Source: Pieris napi
Lineage: Eukaryota; Arthropoda; Insecta; Lepidoptera; Pieridae
Assembly: GCF_905475465.1 (NCBI RefSeq)
Contig: NC_062253.1
Coordinates: 1,922,001 to 1,986,000 of the forward strand
DNA: 64,000 bases
Direction of reading: 5' to 3'
Positions 10,580 to 20,401 of the stretch are shown here, piece by piece (position 1 is the first letter of the stretch; each line of letters begins with the position of its first letter). The notes below the pieces were generated by a model. That model saw only the letters and a program-made list of their open reading frames with translations, was not told where the DNA came from and made no database searches. The position numbers were made by a program, and so were the translations under genes.

Positions 10580-10763
10580 TTAGTTAATCACTTTAATTTT
10601 ATTCAAAAACCATTTGTTTCTAATAAGAAGCTCTATTGGATATCCGTAAGGCCGGAAAGATGTTGACATCTCATCCACCAAGACTTTGAAGTTATTCGTG
10701 AATTCTTCCAGTGTTGCAATATTTAGTGCGTCATGCCAAATTAGAATTCCACCTAAAAACAAT
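10580..10763 (-). CDS. Unrecognised possible terminal exon
   Basis: The - strand has an acceptor (TTTTTAG) followed by an open frame of about 58 residues ending TAA at 10582-10580. The peptide has alternating charged and hydrophobic residues and vaguely recalls a barrel helix-strand unit of family 18 glycosidases (FTNNFKVLVDEM, then a short strand). No partner exon was found upstream on this strand. It could be a relic exon or chance. Confidence 0.2.
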
Positions 10764-10997
10764 ATTTATAATAGCAGTGCTAAACAAATTCCAATAATAA
10801 AGCCAATGGCTCTTCAACCAGCCTGGGCCTCAAATTTCTTTCTGTTTGTGATATGATCATAGGCAAGTAGGTGATCAGCCCTCTGTGCCACACGCCCCCG
10901 ACTAAAGTCTAAACAAAGCATGTCGGTTTCCTTACGATGTTCACCGTACGAGTGAGTTTAATCTCACAGCTACACATCCACATATTATATAATGGTC

Positions 10998-11922
10998 CAA
11001 GATCCCAGGGCCGCCAGACGTCACGTATTTTCTGACGGATGAAATGTGGACGATTGGGTAGTGTTAGTATGTACTATGATCGTATGCCTACCTGCTAGCT
11101 TGGTCAAACGGCCAATTTCCAGGTATCAGGTAATCAAGGTACACAAAAACATTACTTACTTCACGTAAATTCTCATGGCTGATTTTTATATATGTTCATC
11201 CGACAACTATTTTAAAAGCTTTGACAAGAAGACAGACCGATCCAAGGGGCCAATCATCCCCTAAACTAAATTTTAATATCTCTATGAGTGGGAGAGCATT
11301 ATCTACGCGCATGAGACTGAGTGAGACCGACTGCGCTGTTAAAGCCATGAAAATTACTTGAACAGATATTTTATAATTTTTTGAATTTTTGTTGACAAGT
11401 AAATTATAGCAACAAAAATAAGAAAAAAATTGACACATAATAAATAATACTAAAGTTAGCCGAAATTTTTTTTTTTTTCAATTTATTAATTAGAACTAAA
11501 AAATATTTTTTAAAAATACCACTTATATTTAAATAGCAGCAATTTTTTTCTTGTCAAAGCTTTTAAAATAGTTGTCGGATGAACATATTATATAAAAATG
11601 GAGCGTCAGAATTTACGTGAAGTTGACTAATTATTTTGAGACCCTTAAAGCGTCTGTTAAGCAATATGGCCGACGGAAAGTGTCTGGGAGTATTGACAAT
11701 TTATTTTTAACTATACACTCGAAAACATATATAAAAATCAGCCATGAGAATTTACGTGAAGTAAGTAATGTTTTTGTGTACCTTGATTACCTGATACCTG
11801 GAAATTGGCCGTTTGACCAAGCTAGCAGGTAGGCATACGATCATAGTACATACTAACACTACCCAATCGTCCACATTTCATCCGTCAGAAAATACGTGAC
11901 GTCTGGCGGCCCTGGGATCTTG
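10998..11922. repeat. Large foldback repeat: perfect 199-bp and 39-bp inverted arms
   Basis: 10998-11196 is the exact reverse complement of 11724-11922, and the adjoining 11192-11230 is the exact reverse complement of 11548-11586. The left arm is therefore 233 bp, while the right arm is split by 137 bp (11587-11723) that looks like a partial duplicate of the arm edge. The centre (11231-11547) is AT-rich with no long ORF. No clear target duplication is seen. It may be a foldback DNA transposon or a hairpin-derived rearrangement. Confidence 0.9.
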
Positions 11923-12029
11923 CTCTATAAGGAAACATTTAGACAATAATAATCCAAAACAGATTACATTGATAAACAAAATATAAGAAACAGAAAATAT
12001 AAGTTAAATGCGCACATATTTTTATTTGA

Positions 12030-12280
12030 CGACTCATTGGTCTAGTGGTTAGTACCCCTCACTGCGAATCCATGGGTCCCGGGTTCGATCCCCGGCTGAG
12101 ACCAACATCGATGTGATGAGCATTTGGTGTTGAGCTTAGGTCTTGAGTGTTTAAATATGTATTTATATGTCTCTCTATCTATAATATGTATGTATATCCG
12201 TTGCCTAGTACCCATAACACAAGCTTCACCAGCTTAGCATGGGGCTAGGTAAATCGGTGTGAATTGTCTTTAAAAAAAAA
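12030..12280 (+). mobile_element. tRNA-derived SINE (family S2)
   Basis: Head TTGGTCTAGTGGTTAG and B-box GGGTTCGATCCCCGG read like a tRNA, followed by an unrelated body and a poly(A) tail near 12268-12281. Acceptor-stem pairing is broken, so it is not a functional tRNA gene. Confidence 0.75.
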
Positions 12281-12289
12281 AAAGAATAT

Positions 12290-12350
12290 AAAAAGTCCAT
12301 TGGTGCACAGCCGGGGATCGAACCGTCGATTAAGCAAACACTGCTCGTGT
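12290..12350 (-). mobile_element. SINE S1 head fragment
   Basis: Reverse complement of the S1 head: GTGCACAGCCGGGGATCGAA on the + strand. Confidence 0.55.
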
Positions 12351-12359
12351 TAAACCAAT

Positions 12360-13680
12360 AATGAAGAATTTGTAGAATTTGATACCGCCTCTACAATAAT
12401 TGCAAGACGACGCCGACAAATGTCAGTTTAACTTATTCTAATCATAGATGGCGCTCAAATAAATTTGTTATAAAATATATTATTATATTATAACGATATT
12501 AATAATTTTGTTATTATTTAATAATAGGTAACGTCTTAATTACGTAGTAATTCTTAATAATATCATACGATATTTGTTATGTTATGACAAAAATCCTTTT
12601 TTGGTTAAAAACGCCATCTATGCATACCATTACGTAACTTGATATATTGGCGTTGTTTCAAACTATTGCCGACCAAAACAAGATGGGCGAATTTTGCTAT
12701 TAAGTTGATTTCATTATTAAGAGTTACAGAGAAGGCACTGTACTGTGAATGCGTTGCTGGCCTTCTAAGAATTGGTACACTCAATGAATCTCAGCTGGAG
12801 GTATTAATTCGAACAACTCTGAACACTATGGTAAATGCGATAGAAGATTCAGAGAGACCAAACATCTCAACACAACGCCAAGGGAAACCACCAAATCAAA
12901 CTCACCTACAATAGTTATGTATGCTAATAGCCACGTCGAAATCATACAGTTGTATCGTAGTTACCGGAGTGTACCTGATAATATAATATATAGAAAGTAA
13001 GTAGGTTGGTCTAATGGTGCGATGATCTGGAATACATCTCAAAAACCTCATGAAGCTGAACATTGTGAAGATGTAAAAAGCGAACAAGTTTGTTTGGAAA
13101 AATCAATTTTTTCTTTCATATAAAGCGCCGCCCATAGACAGCCAGAGGGCTGCCTCGACGTCCGCTGATGGAACTCGAATCGCTAAGCCATTGTAAAGTA
13201 TTTTCTAGTAGAGTCTTTGTAGGTCCTTGATTATGTTTGTATGTATTTTCAAAAATTTCCCACTACACTACCTACTCGCTAATACAATTTCAGCAGTCAT
13301 TACGACTTGCTCTGACTTCTTGTAAATTAATTGTATTTAACGTAGGGAGATCAGCCTATAAACTAGAAGATTGTAGAAGAGTATATATGCTTAATAATTT
13401 TTAAGAACAGTTTGGTGAATTGACCTATGCTTAGAAATTGTGATGACGACGGAAGGAGATAGCAAAAGATTAAAATTCGGGAAGAAGGATTTTACCACAT
13501 AAATAGGAATTAAAAAGATATATTTGTGAGCTATTACAAGAGTTAATCTTACCTTTTACGTGTTAAGTAATTTAAACATACTTTTTACTGTTAATTTTCT
13601 TCAATCTTGATTAGCTAGAAAATGCGGAAATAACGTCAAATTCATGACATTTGATAAACTGTCAAGTTTGGCAATTAATT
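12360..13680. other. Unassigned gene-free stretch
   Basis: AT-rich DNA. A 91-codon open frame at 12639-12914 has no recognisable domain and is probably a degraded repeat. No splice-supported exon was found. Confidence 0.35.
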
Positions 13681-13684
13681 GCAA

Positions 13685-13830
13685 CTATAGATTATTTTTT
13701 ATTATATATTTATTTATTAACACTTCGTTGCATATATATAAATATAGTGCAATTGACATAATTAAATAAAAAGGAGAGGCGGTCTTATCGCTTTCGAGCG
13801 ATCTCTTCCAGGCAACCACTGTGAGAAAGA
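13685..13830 (-). mobile_element. LINE 3' UTR tail (family C)
   Basis: Contains the - strand motif GGTTGCCTGGAAGAGATCGC followed by AGCGATAAG, a small hairpin found in lepidopteran LINE 3' UTRs. Matched at 15690-15810. Confidence 0.55.
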
Positions 13831-14318
13831 AAAAATAAAGTATTAAATTACATAAGGTAGGCAAGAAGTGAAAAAATACAATACATATAGTCACTAAGAA
13901 GAAAAAAAATAAACGGGAACAAACTATACTAATAAATGATACATGAAAAATAAAAAGTGCACATGAATCACGATAATTTAAGATCAGTCTCACGTCAGTT
14001 AGTAGTTAGTACGAAAGTTAGGGTTACGACGTGGACAGGCAAAGTTTGTACAGAAGAAATTTAAAGAAAGATAGAGAAGAATGGACAATTTTATATTTTA
14101 GAAAAATTTTACGGAATAATATAATAAAATCATATAAGATATATTAGAAAACCGCTGTGGTTTGTATAAATGCGACCATAGCAGTCTTGTTTGGAGCGCG
14201 ACAAATGCATATTAAAGTATTATCTATTTACTTTTTATTTTAGGATATCTAATAACTGACTGGGTAGTTCATTTATTAGCCGCGGTAGCAAATACCTCAA
14301 CGTTCTCTCGCCATAAAG

Positions 14319-14601
14319 ATGTTGTAGTAAAGTAGTTAAATCAGAAAGTTAATTGAATCTCTAGACATTTAATTATAAAGATATTTAATTGGAATATATA
14401 TATTTTTTTCCAATCAAATATCTTGGTCACCCTACCAAAGTTGAAATGCGTTTTGTTATCTAGGAACGTTTAGGAAACTCGTTAAACGTTTCGTTCACTC
14501 ACTTGTCTAACGGAACTTTAGCGACTTGATTGAATATCGATATTTAATTAAATGTCTAGAGATTCAATTAACACTCTGATTTAACTACATTACTACGACA
14601 T
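14319..14601. mobile_element. MITE with about 57-bp inverted termini
   Basis: ATGTTGTAGTAAAGTAGTTA at the left matches the complement of the right end (ATGTCGTAGTAATGTAGTTA), and the match continues through TTAATTGAATCTCTAGACAT. No ORF. Target duplication not clear. Confidence 0.7.
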
Positions 14602-15059
14602 ACATACGTTGTTTCCTCTCGACATGCCGGGCTGAACTGATCGTTATCGCTCAGGTTTGTAAGTTATTGTCAACTCGTTTTTTAATGTCATCTCAAAAAA
14701 TAAAATCTTACGTAAACCAGTTATAAATATGCTATGATGTGTAAATAAAGGATTATAAATAATAATCAAATAATAAATATTATAGTAGCAAAAACATTTT
14801 CGCAAAACGTTCGGTCTGAGATGTTGGTATAGTCTTAAGTTTATATTGCCATAATAATCCTAGTAATCACGCTATTATAAAAAGAATTAAATAAAACAAA
14901 ACCATTAACCAAAAATAGACCCAATTTAGGCTGCCATGATTATGAATGGACACCGGAGTGACAGCTTTCCATGCAATATTAAAGAAAAATATAAAAAAAA
15001 TATAAGTAAATCAGTTGCGTTACAACCTTTTATGTCAGTGCCTCTTTCTGTATCTGTAC

Positions 15060-15215
15060 CCGTCGCACGCTGTCGACTTTTTGGGTCTAAGGCAAGCTGG
15101 TTTCCTTACGATGATTTCCTTCATCGTTCGAGCGAATGTTAAAAAAGAAAGACAGTCCGTTGGTGTAGCATCAGGGATGAGAGTCGCACGCTGAAGCCAC
15201 TAGGACAATACTGTT
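15060..15215 (-). mobile_element. SINE S1 fragment
   Basis: Reverse-oriented body and head: TTTTTGGGTCTAAGGCAAGC, then GTTCGAGCGAATGTTAA, then a degraded head with CACTAGGACAATACTG. Confidence 0.6.
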
Positions 15216-15689
15216 CAAACAAAAATATAAGCAAATATTAAGATCATTATTATTTCATTTAAGGCAAGTCACTTATGGACCTCTGGAGTGTGAGTGTTGG
15301 CGGTGATGGCATTACCAGGTGAGCTTCCTACCCGTTTGCCTGTTATATATGAAAAGAAATATGTGAACTTTTACATAATGACATGACATGAAAAACTCTA
15401 CAGGTGAGGTTGAGTTTCATCGTTATATAAGTTCTCGGTAACAATATTATCACCATTCAAATAATACTCAACAAATATGAAAGATTAGTTTATAAAACAT
15501 TTAGTTACTAATATTCAGTCTACAATAGTCTGTTTAAATATATTTAAATATTAGTAATGATGTGTGAAACACCTATTCTGTACTCCTGAATGAAAACTTT
15601 CTGTGAAGAAGTGAAAATGAAGTCAATCTTTAGCGAAGGAAGCCAGATCACGCAGTTAATATGCTGTCTCTTAAGTAAGTATTTTTATT

Positions 15690-15810
15690 TATTTATTAAC
15701 ACTTCGTTGCATACAGAAGTTTAAAACAGTTGAGATAATTAAATGAAAAGGAGGGCTACTGGCTGCCTTATCGCTTTCGAGCGATCTCTTCCAGGCAACC
15801 AATGTGAGAA
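15690..15810 (-). mobile_element. LINE 3' UTR tail (family C)
   Basis: Second copy of the tail at 13685-13830, with the same GATCGC/GCGATA hairpin and the conserved ATTTATTAACACTTCGTTGC edge. Confidence 0.55.
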
Positions 15811-15899
15811 AAAACATAAGACGAAACCAATGGAACAAAACAAAGCAATTAAAACATATTATGTAAACAGCGACATTACTAAAATAAGATATCATGAAA

Positions 15900-16450
15900 C
15901 ATAAAATTTTATTTTATTTTTTTATTAAAAGCTGTGCGAACAATACCAAACAACAATAAACACAATAGAAGAATTTTTAAAATTTACAACTAATGTGTGC
16001 CTTTAGGACGGCGTGCACAAAAGCTTATAACATAGCTATGTTCTACAGCAATCATTTACACACTACACAGTCTACACAGACAAACATAATTATAGGATCA
16101 CAAATACAAATGACCTCAAATTACAAATTACGAATTACCTCAAATTACAAAACTTAACGCACAAACAAACCTAACACAGTGATAACAGAATGCCTAGAAT
16201 CGAAATGGCGGTCCGAGAAAATATAGAGTTTGTTCGGGCCCTGCAGCCGATTTCACAGTCTAGCCATTCTGTTTAATGGTGCGTGGATTCCCAAATTAGA
16301 GATCTATGGAGATATAAAATGTTTCCGCTCGCTTGCTCTGGGATCGGAGATGCTCTAGACAAGATAAGAAAATCCAGCATTTTGTTACACAGCTAAAAAA
16401 TAAACATAGAATCCAGCAAATCCCTGCGGCAAATAAAAACCAAATTTACA
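15900..16450 (-). mobile_element. Probable degraded LINE 3' region
   Basis: Begins with an A/T-rich tail on the - strand and contains broken coding-like stretches. Assignment is tentative; no intact domain is visible. Confidence 0.3.
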
Positions 16451-16458
16451 CACTTAAG

Positions 16459-16798
16459 GCCTGTATTCACTTTGATTAGTGATCAGTTGCAGCTTATTAG
16501 TGCAGGTGATTAGTGATTAGGAGAAAACAAGTGAGGACAGTGACTGAATTGTGCAGGTGATTAGTTGGCTGCGTAGTAAAGTGATTAGAAGCGTGTTCTA
16601 TTTTTTTGCGAGTGAACTGCGAGTAGTGACGTCGCGTGCGCCCTCCCTTCCCTCTCACTGGCAGCGTGCCTGACAAACTATCGACAACTGAATTTACTTA
16701 ACAGAGCCACTAAACAAGAATTGGACACTACTTGCAACACACCTGCACTAATCATCTGGTACACCTGCTCAATCTCTCTCAATCAAAGTGAATACCAT
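16459..16798. mobile_element. Possible MITE next to the LINE
   Basis: Ends TATTCACTTTGATTAG at the left and CAATCAAAGTGAATA at the right are inverted. The interior has several GTGATTAG-like repeats. Boundaries uncertain. Confidence 0.4.
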
Positions 16799-16814
16799 GT
16801 GAGTGTGTCAATTG

Positions 16815-19800
16815 AGTGCCATGCTGTTGCCTTCGGGCTTCAGCCAAATGGGCAGGCACGACCGGGGCAGTACCACTGTCTCTCAGAAAACCGGCGTGAA
16901 GTGATGCAATAGGTTCGCCCTATTGTACTCGCGTTTCGTGCGGTGAGAGAGACTCCCGGAGCCCATCCATCTACAAGAAATATGAAGGTGCAAAAAAACA
17001 GAAACTACCCCAGGGGGGTACCACACGCGCTCGCGGTGGAGAATCCCCCTCTGGGCGTCCAACACCGGGACACACAGCTCCCGGTGGTGGACGCACAGGC
17101 TGCCCTTCGTATTCTGGGGGGGGCAATTCTGCGCTCGATAAAAACAACAGTAATCGTTCTCGGGGCAAACGGAGCAATTTAACAAAGGCACCCCCGTCCA
17201 CACTCGCCGTGGACTTCACAAATGTTAGGGGGCTCAATTCCAACATCAACGCTGTCCACTACCATTTAGAGACTGCGAAGCCGGCCTTGCTCTTTCTTAC
17301 CGAGACTCAGATTTCCTCCCCGGCTGATACTTCCTACCTCTCCTACCCGGGGTACAAATTGGAACATTCATTTGTGCCGCGGGCTGGAGTTTGCGTGTAC
17401 GTCAGAGAGGATATCTGTTCTCGTCGCCACGGGATGCTTGAAGGAAGGGACCTATCTAACCTCTGGCTGCGCGTAGACTGCGATGACCATCCGCGATTCT
17501 ACGCATGCCTGTATAGGTCCCATAGCGGAAATACCGAAACTGACCGACTCATTGAGCACATCCAAATGGCTACAGATTCCCTGCTCGAATGGGTTCCTAC
17601 CGCTGAAATCGTGATACTTGGCGATTTTAACGCCCACCATGCCGATTGGCTCGGCTCAGAAACCACCGATCATGCGGGAAGATCCTTTCACGACTTTGCT
17701 TTGGCTTACGACTTGACGCAAATGGTCCCTGCGATTACGCGAATACCAGATGTGGATGGTCATAAACCCTCTTTGTTGGACCTTCTGCTGACTTCACATC
17801 CGGAGAACTACCAAGTCTCTGTTGAACCGCCATTGGGTTCATCAGATCATTGTGTGGTCCGGAGCATTGTGCCGTTCACGCGCCCTCTACGGCCCAGCTT
17901 CGCGGGCTGTCGCCGCGTGTGGCACTATAAGTCAGCAGATTGGGATGGGATGCGGTCTTTTTTTGCGTCCTACCCTTGGGGGCCCATTTGCTTTTTGTCG
18001 AGTACTCCAGATGCCGTCGCTGACTCTGTCGCCGAGGTGATCCTGCAGGGTATGGATCTTTTTATTCCATTCTCTGCGGTGCCGGTCGGTGGCAAGTCCC
18101 AGCCTTGGTTTAGGCGTTCTTGCAAAGCGGCTTTGCGCCGTAAGCGTGAATGCTTCAAAGCGGTGACATCCTGTGATGTGACTATCGGCGAACGTAAAAA
18201 AGCATACAATTCAGCCTCCAGGTCCTTCAAGCGGGAAATCGCTAAAGCAAAGTCAGAGCACATTGCCAGATTTGGTGAGAAATTGGCCCACATCCCTTCG
18301 GGAACTCGAGCCTTCTGGTCTCTTGCCAAAGCTGTCCAAGGGAATTTCTGTCAGCCCTCAATTCCACCATTGCATAGGGAGGATGACTCACTGGCCCATA
18401 CCGCGAAAGAGAAGGCCGATCTTCTAGGCTGTTTCTTTGCGTCGAACTCCACTTTGGATGATCAAGGGAAGGAACCACCGACACTTTTGCGGTGTGATAC
18501 TACGATGCCCGAAGTTATATTCCGGCAACTTGCTATCCGTAAAGCTTTGTCTTCCTTGGACATCCATAAGTCGAGCGGGCCTGATGGCATTCCCCCAATT
18601 GTGCTGCGTACTTGTGCTCCTGAGTTGGCTCCGGTCCTAACGCGCCTTTTCCGGTACCTTTACACGCTCGGCACTGTTCCGAAGTGCTGGAAAATCGCTT
18701 CGGTACATCCGATCCCTAAAAAAGGCGATCGCTCTGATCCGTCCAACTATCGCCCAATAGCTATAACCTCCTTGTTCTCCAAAATAATGGAAACCATTAT
18801 TAACAGCCAGCTCTTGAGGTATCTAGAGGGCCACCAGCTGATTAGCGATTCCCAGTACGGCTTTCGTCGTGGTCGCTCGGCTGGTGACCTCCTTGTATAC
18901 CTTACACATAGGTGGGCAGAGGCAATTGAGTCCAAGGGGGAAGCGCTGGCGGTAAGTTTGGACATAGCGAAAGCCTTCGATCGGGTGTGGCACCGAGCAT
19001 TGCTCTCGAAGCTTCCAGCCTATGGGCTCCCTGAGAAATTATGCAACTGGATTTCCAGCTTTCTCGCTGATCGAAGCATCAAAGTCGTCATCGACGGAGC
19101 ATGCTCCGACCTGAAACCTGTGAATGCTGGTGTCCCACAAGGCTGTGTCCTATCGCCGACCCTGTTTATTCTGCATATCAATGTTATGTTGCAGCTTAGC
19201 AACATTCATTGCTATGCGGACGACAGCACTGCGGATACTTTTTACACTGGCCGGGCAGGTATTTCTCGGGCTGTTGTCGATGAGTACCGGAACAAACTTG
19301 TGTCTGAAGTCGAAACTCTTCTACGTGGAGTCTCGGACTGGGGTAGACTAAATCTAGTCCAACTTAACCCCAAGAAGACACAAGTATGCGCGTTTTCCGC
19401 TAAAAAAACTCCCTTTGTCGCTACTCCCCTCTTCGAAGACACTCTCCTTAAAGCCTCAGCTAGCATCGGAATACTGGGCGTTGACATATCGAATAACGTT
19501 CAGTTTCGCGGTCATCTGGAAGGAAAGGCTAAATTAGCCTCCAAAAAGCTTGGTGTGCTCAGCAAGGCGAGACGGTACTTCACTCCGGGCCACCGCTTGC
19601 AACTATATAAAGCGCAAATTCGGCCCCACATGGAGTACTGCTCTCACCTCTGGGCGGGAGCTCCCCAGCTCCTTCCACTTGACCGTATTCAACGAAGAGC
19701 GGTTCGAATCGTCGACGACCAGTCACTTTCCGTGCGGCTTGATCCCTTGGCGTTGCGTAGAGATGTGGGATCTCTCTGCATCTTCTACCGCATTTACCAT

Positions 19801-20154
19801 GGAGAGTGTTCAGAGGAGTTGTTCGGTCTAATACCTGCAGCTGAGTTTCATCATCGGACGTCAAGGCAAAATACAAAATACCATCCGTATCACCTCGACG
19901 TCCGTCGTTCCACAACAGAGCGTTTTCTAAGGCAGTTTTTGCCGCGAACCACCACTATGTGGAACCAGCTGCCCACAGAAGTATTTCCGAACCAATTCGA
20001 CTTAGGGTCCTTCAAGAAAAGAGCGTACCAATTCTTGAAAGGCCGGCAACGCACTTGCGAGCCTTCTGGCATTGTGAGTGTCCATGGGCGGCGGTATCAC
20101 TTAACATCAGGTGAGCCTCCTGCCCGTTTGCCTCCTATTACATAAAAAAAAAAA
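16815..20154 (+). mobile_element. Non-LTR retrotransposon (CR1/Jockey-type LINE), nearly full length
   Basis: A GC-richer leader (GGGCAGGCACGACCGGGGCA) is followed by one long ORF and an A-run immediately after the stop. The 5' edge is uncertain and no ORF1 is evident. Short copies of its 3' end recur through the window. It lies just before the first proposed exon of the sugar transporter, on the same strand. Confidence 0.85.
16900..20145 (+). CDS. LINE ORF2: endonuclease plus reverse transcriptase
   Basis: The frame is open from 16900, after a TGA at 16897, but has no ATG until well inside the endonuclease; 17209 is a GTG. Counting from 17209: APE-type endonuclease with LTET near 32, GDFNAHHADW near 138 and SSDHCVV near 213; reverse transcriptase with FDRVWH near 588, GVPQGCVLSP near 643 and YADD at 669-672; then a C-terminal region ending LPTEVF, FDLGSFKKRAYQFL and a GEPPARLPP tail. 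The protein nicks target DNA and copies its RNA in place. No internal stop is seen over about 980 residues, so the catalytic part is intact. The Lys/Gly-rich stretch before 17209 looks translated but has no clear start. Confidence 0.88.
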   Translation, partial: SDAIGSPYCTRVSCGERDSRSPSIYKKYEGAKKQKLPQGGTTRARGGESPSGRPTPGHTAPGGGRTGCPSYSGGGNSALDKNNSNRSRGKRSNLTKAPPSTLAVDFTNVRGLNSNINAVHYHLETAKPALLFLTETQISSPADTSYLSYPGYKLEHSFVPRAGVCVYVREDICSRRHGMLEGRDLSNLWLRVDCDDHPRFYACLYRSHSGNTETDRLIEHIQMATDSLLEWVPTAEIVILGDFNAHHADWLGSETTDHAGRSFHDFALAYDLTQMVPAITRIPDVDGHKPSLLDLLLTSHPENYQVSVEPPLGSSDHCVVRSIVPFTRPLRPSFAGCRRVWHYKSADWDGMRSFFASYPWGPICFLSSTPDAVADSVAEVILQGMDLFIPFSAVPVGGKSQPWFRRSCKAALRRKRECFKAVTSCDVTIGERKKAYNSASRSFKREIAKAKSEHIARFGEKLAHIPSGTRAFWSLAKAVQGNFCQPSIPPLHREDDSLAHTAKEKADLLGCFFASNSTLDDQGKEPPTLLRCDTTMPEVIFRQLAIRKALSSLDIHKSSGPDGIPPIVLRTCAPELAPVLTRLFRYLYTLGTVPKCWKIASVHPIPKKGDRSDPSNYRPIAITSLFSKIMETIINSQLLRYLEGHQLISDSQYGFRRGRSAGDLLVYLTHRWAEAIESKGEALAVSLDIAKAFDRVWHRALLSKLPAYGLPEKLCNWISSFLADRSIKVVIDGACSDLKPVNAGVPQGCVLSPTLFILHINVMLQLSNIHCYADDSTADTFYTGRAGISRAVVDEYRNKLVSEVETLLRGVSDWGRLNLVQLNPKKTQVCAFSAKKTPFVATPLFEDTLLKASASIGILGVDISNNVQFRGHLEGKAKLASKKLGVLSKARRYFTPGHRLQLYKAQIRPHMEYCSHLWAGAPQLLPLDRIQRRAVRIVDDQSLSVRLDPLALRRDVGSLCIFYRIYHGECSEELFGLIPAAEFHHRTSRQNTKYHPYHLDVRRSTTERFLRQFLPRTTTMWNQLPTEVFPNQFDLGSFKKRAYQFLKGRQRTCEPSGIVSVHGRRYHLTSGEPPARLPPIT

Positions 20155-20334
20155 ATATACAGGCCTCTACCTACTGTACAAACTTACCCGGCACAATCAC
20201 ACAACTGGTAGCTGTCAGGCTTGCACGGGCGTACCGCTCTGTATCATATGTAGCAGTGTGTGCTATAGCCGGGATTGCATCCTGGAATATCAGCAGTTGC
20301 TCTTATCGAAGTGTATTGGCGAAGGGCCTTAGCT
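20155..20334. other. Short gap before the transporter gene
   Basis: No repeat or promoter element is clear. It may contain the 5' UTR or promoter of the transporter if the proposed first exon is right. Confidence 0.3.
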
Positions 20335-20401
20335 ATGAAAAGAGGGGAGAAACCTCACAATGGAACCTTGTACAAGCTTCCGAAGACAAAGCTAAAACGG
20401 T
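20335..20401 (+). CDS. Candidate first exon of the transporter
   Basis: ATG at 20335 opens a 22-codon basic peptide (KPHNGTLYKLPKTKLKR) ending at a GTAATT donor at 20402. It leaves one base, which completes a serine codon with the two leading bases of the 20489 exon, and the intron would be 87 bp. TM1 would start slightly short, so a different upstream first exon remains possible. Confidence 0.4.

Noticed and set aside
12030..12105. Possible tRNA gene
   Set aside because: The B-box is good, but acceptor pairing fails and a SINE body with poly(A) follows. Similar heads at 8408, 52043, 53271 and 61780 were rejected for the same reason.
16883..19915. Several - strand ORFs of 60-119 codons
   Set aside because: Shadows of the LINE ORF on the opposite strand; none has a domain.
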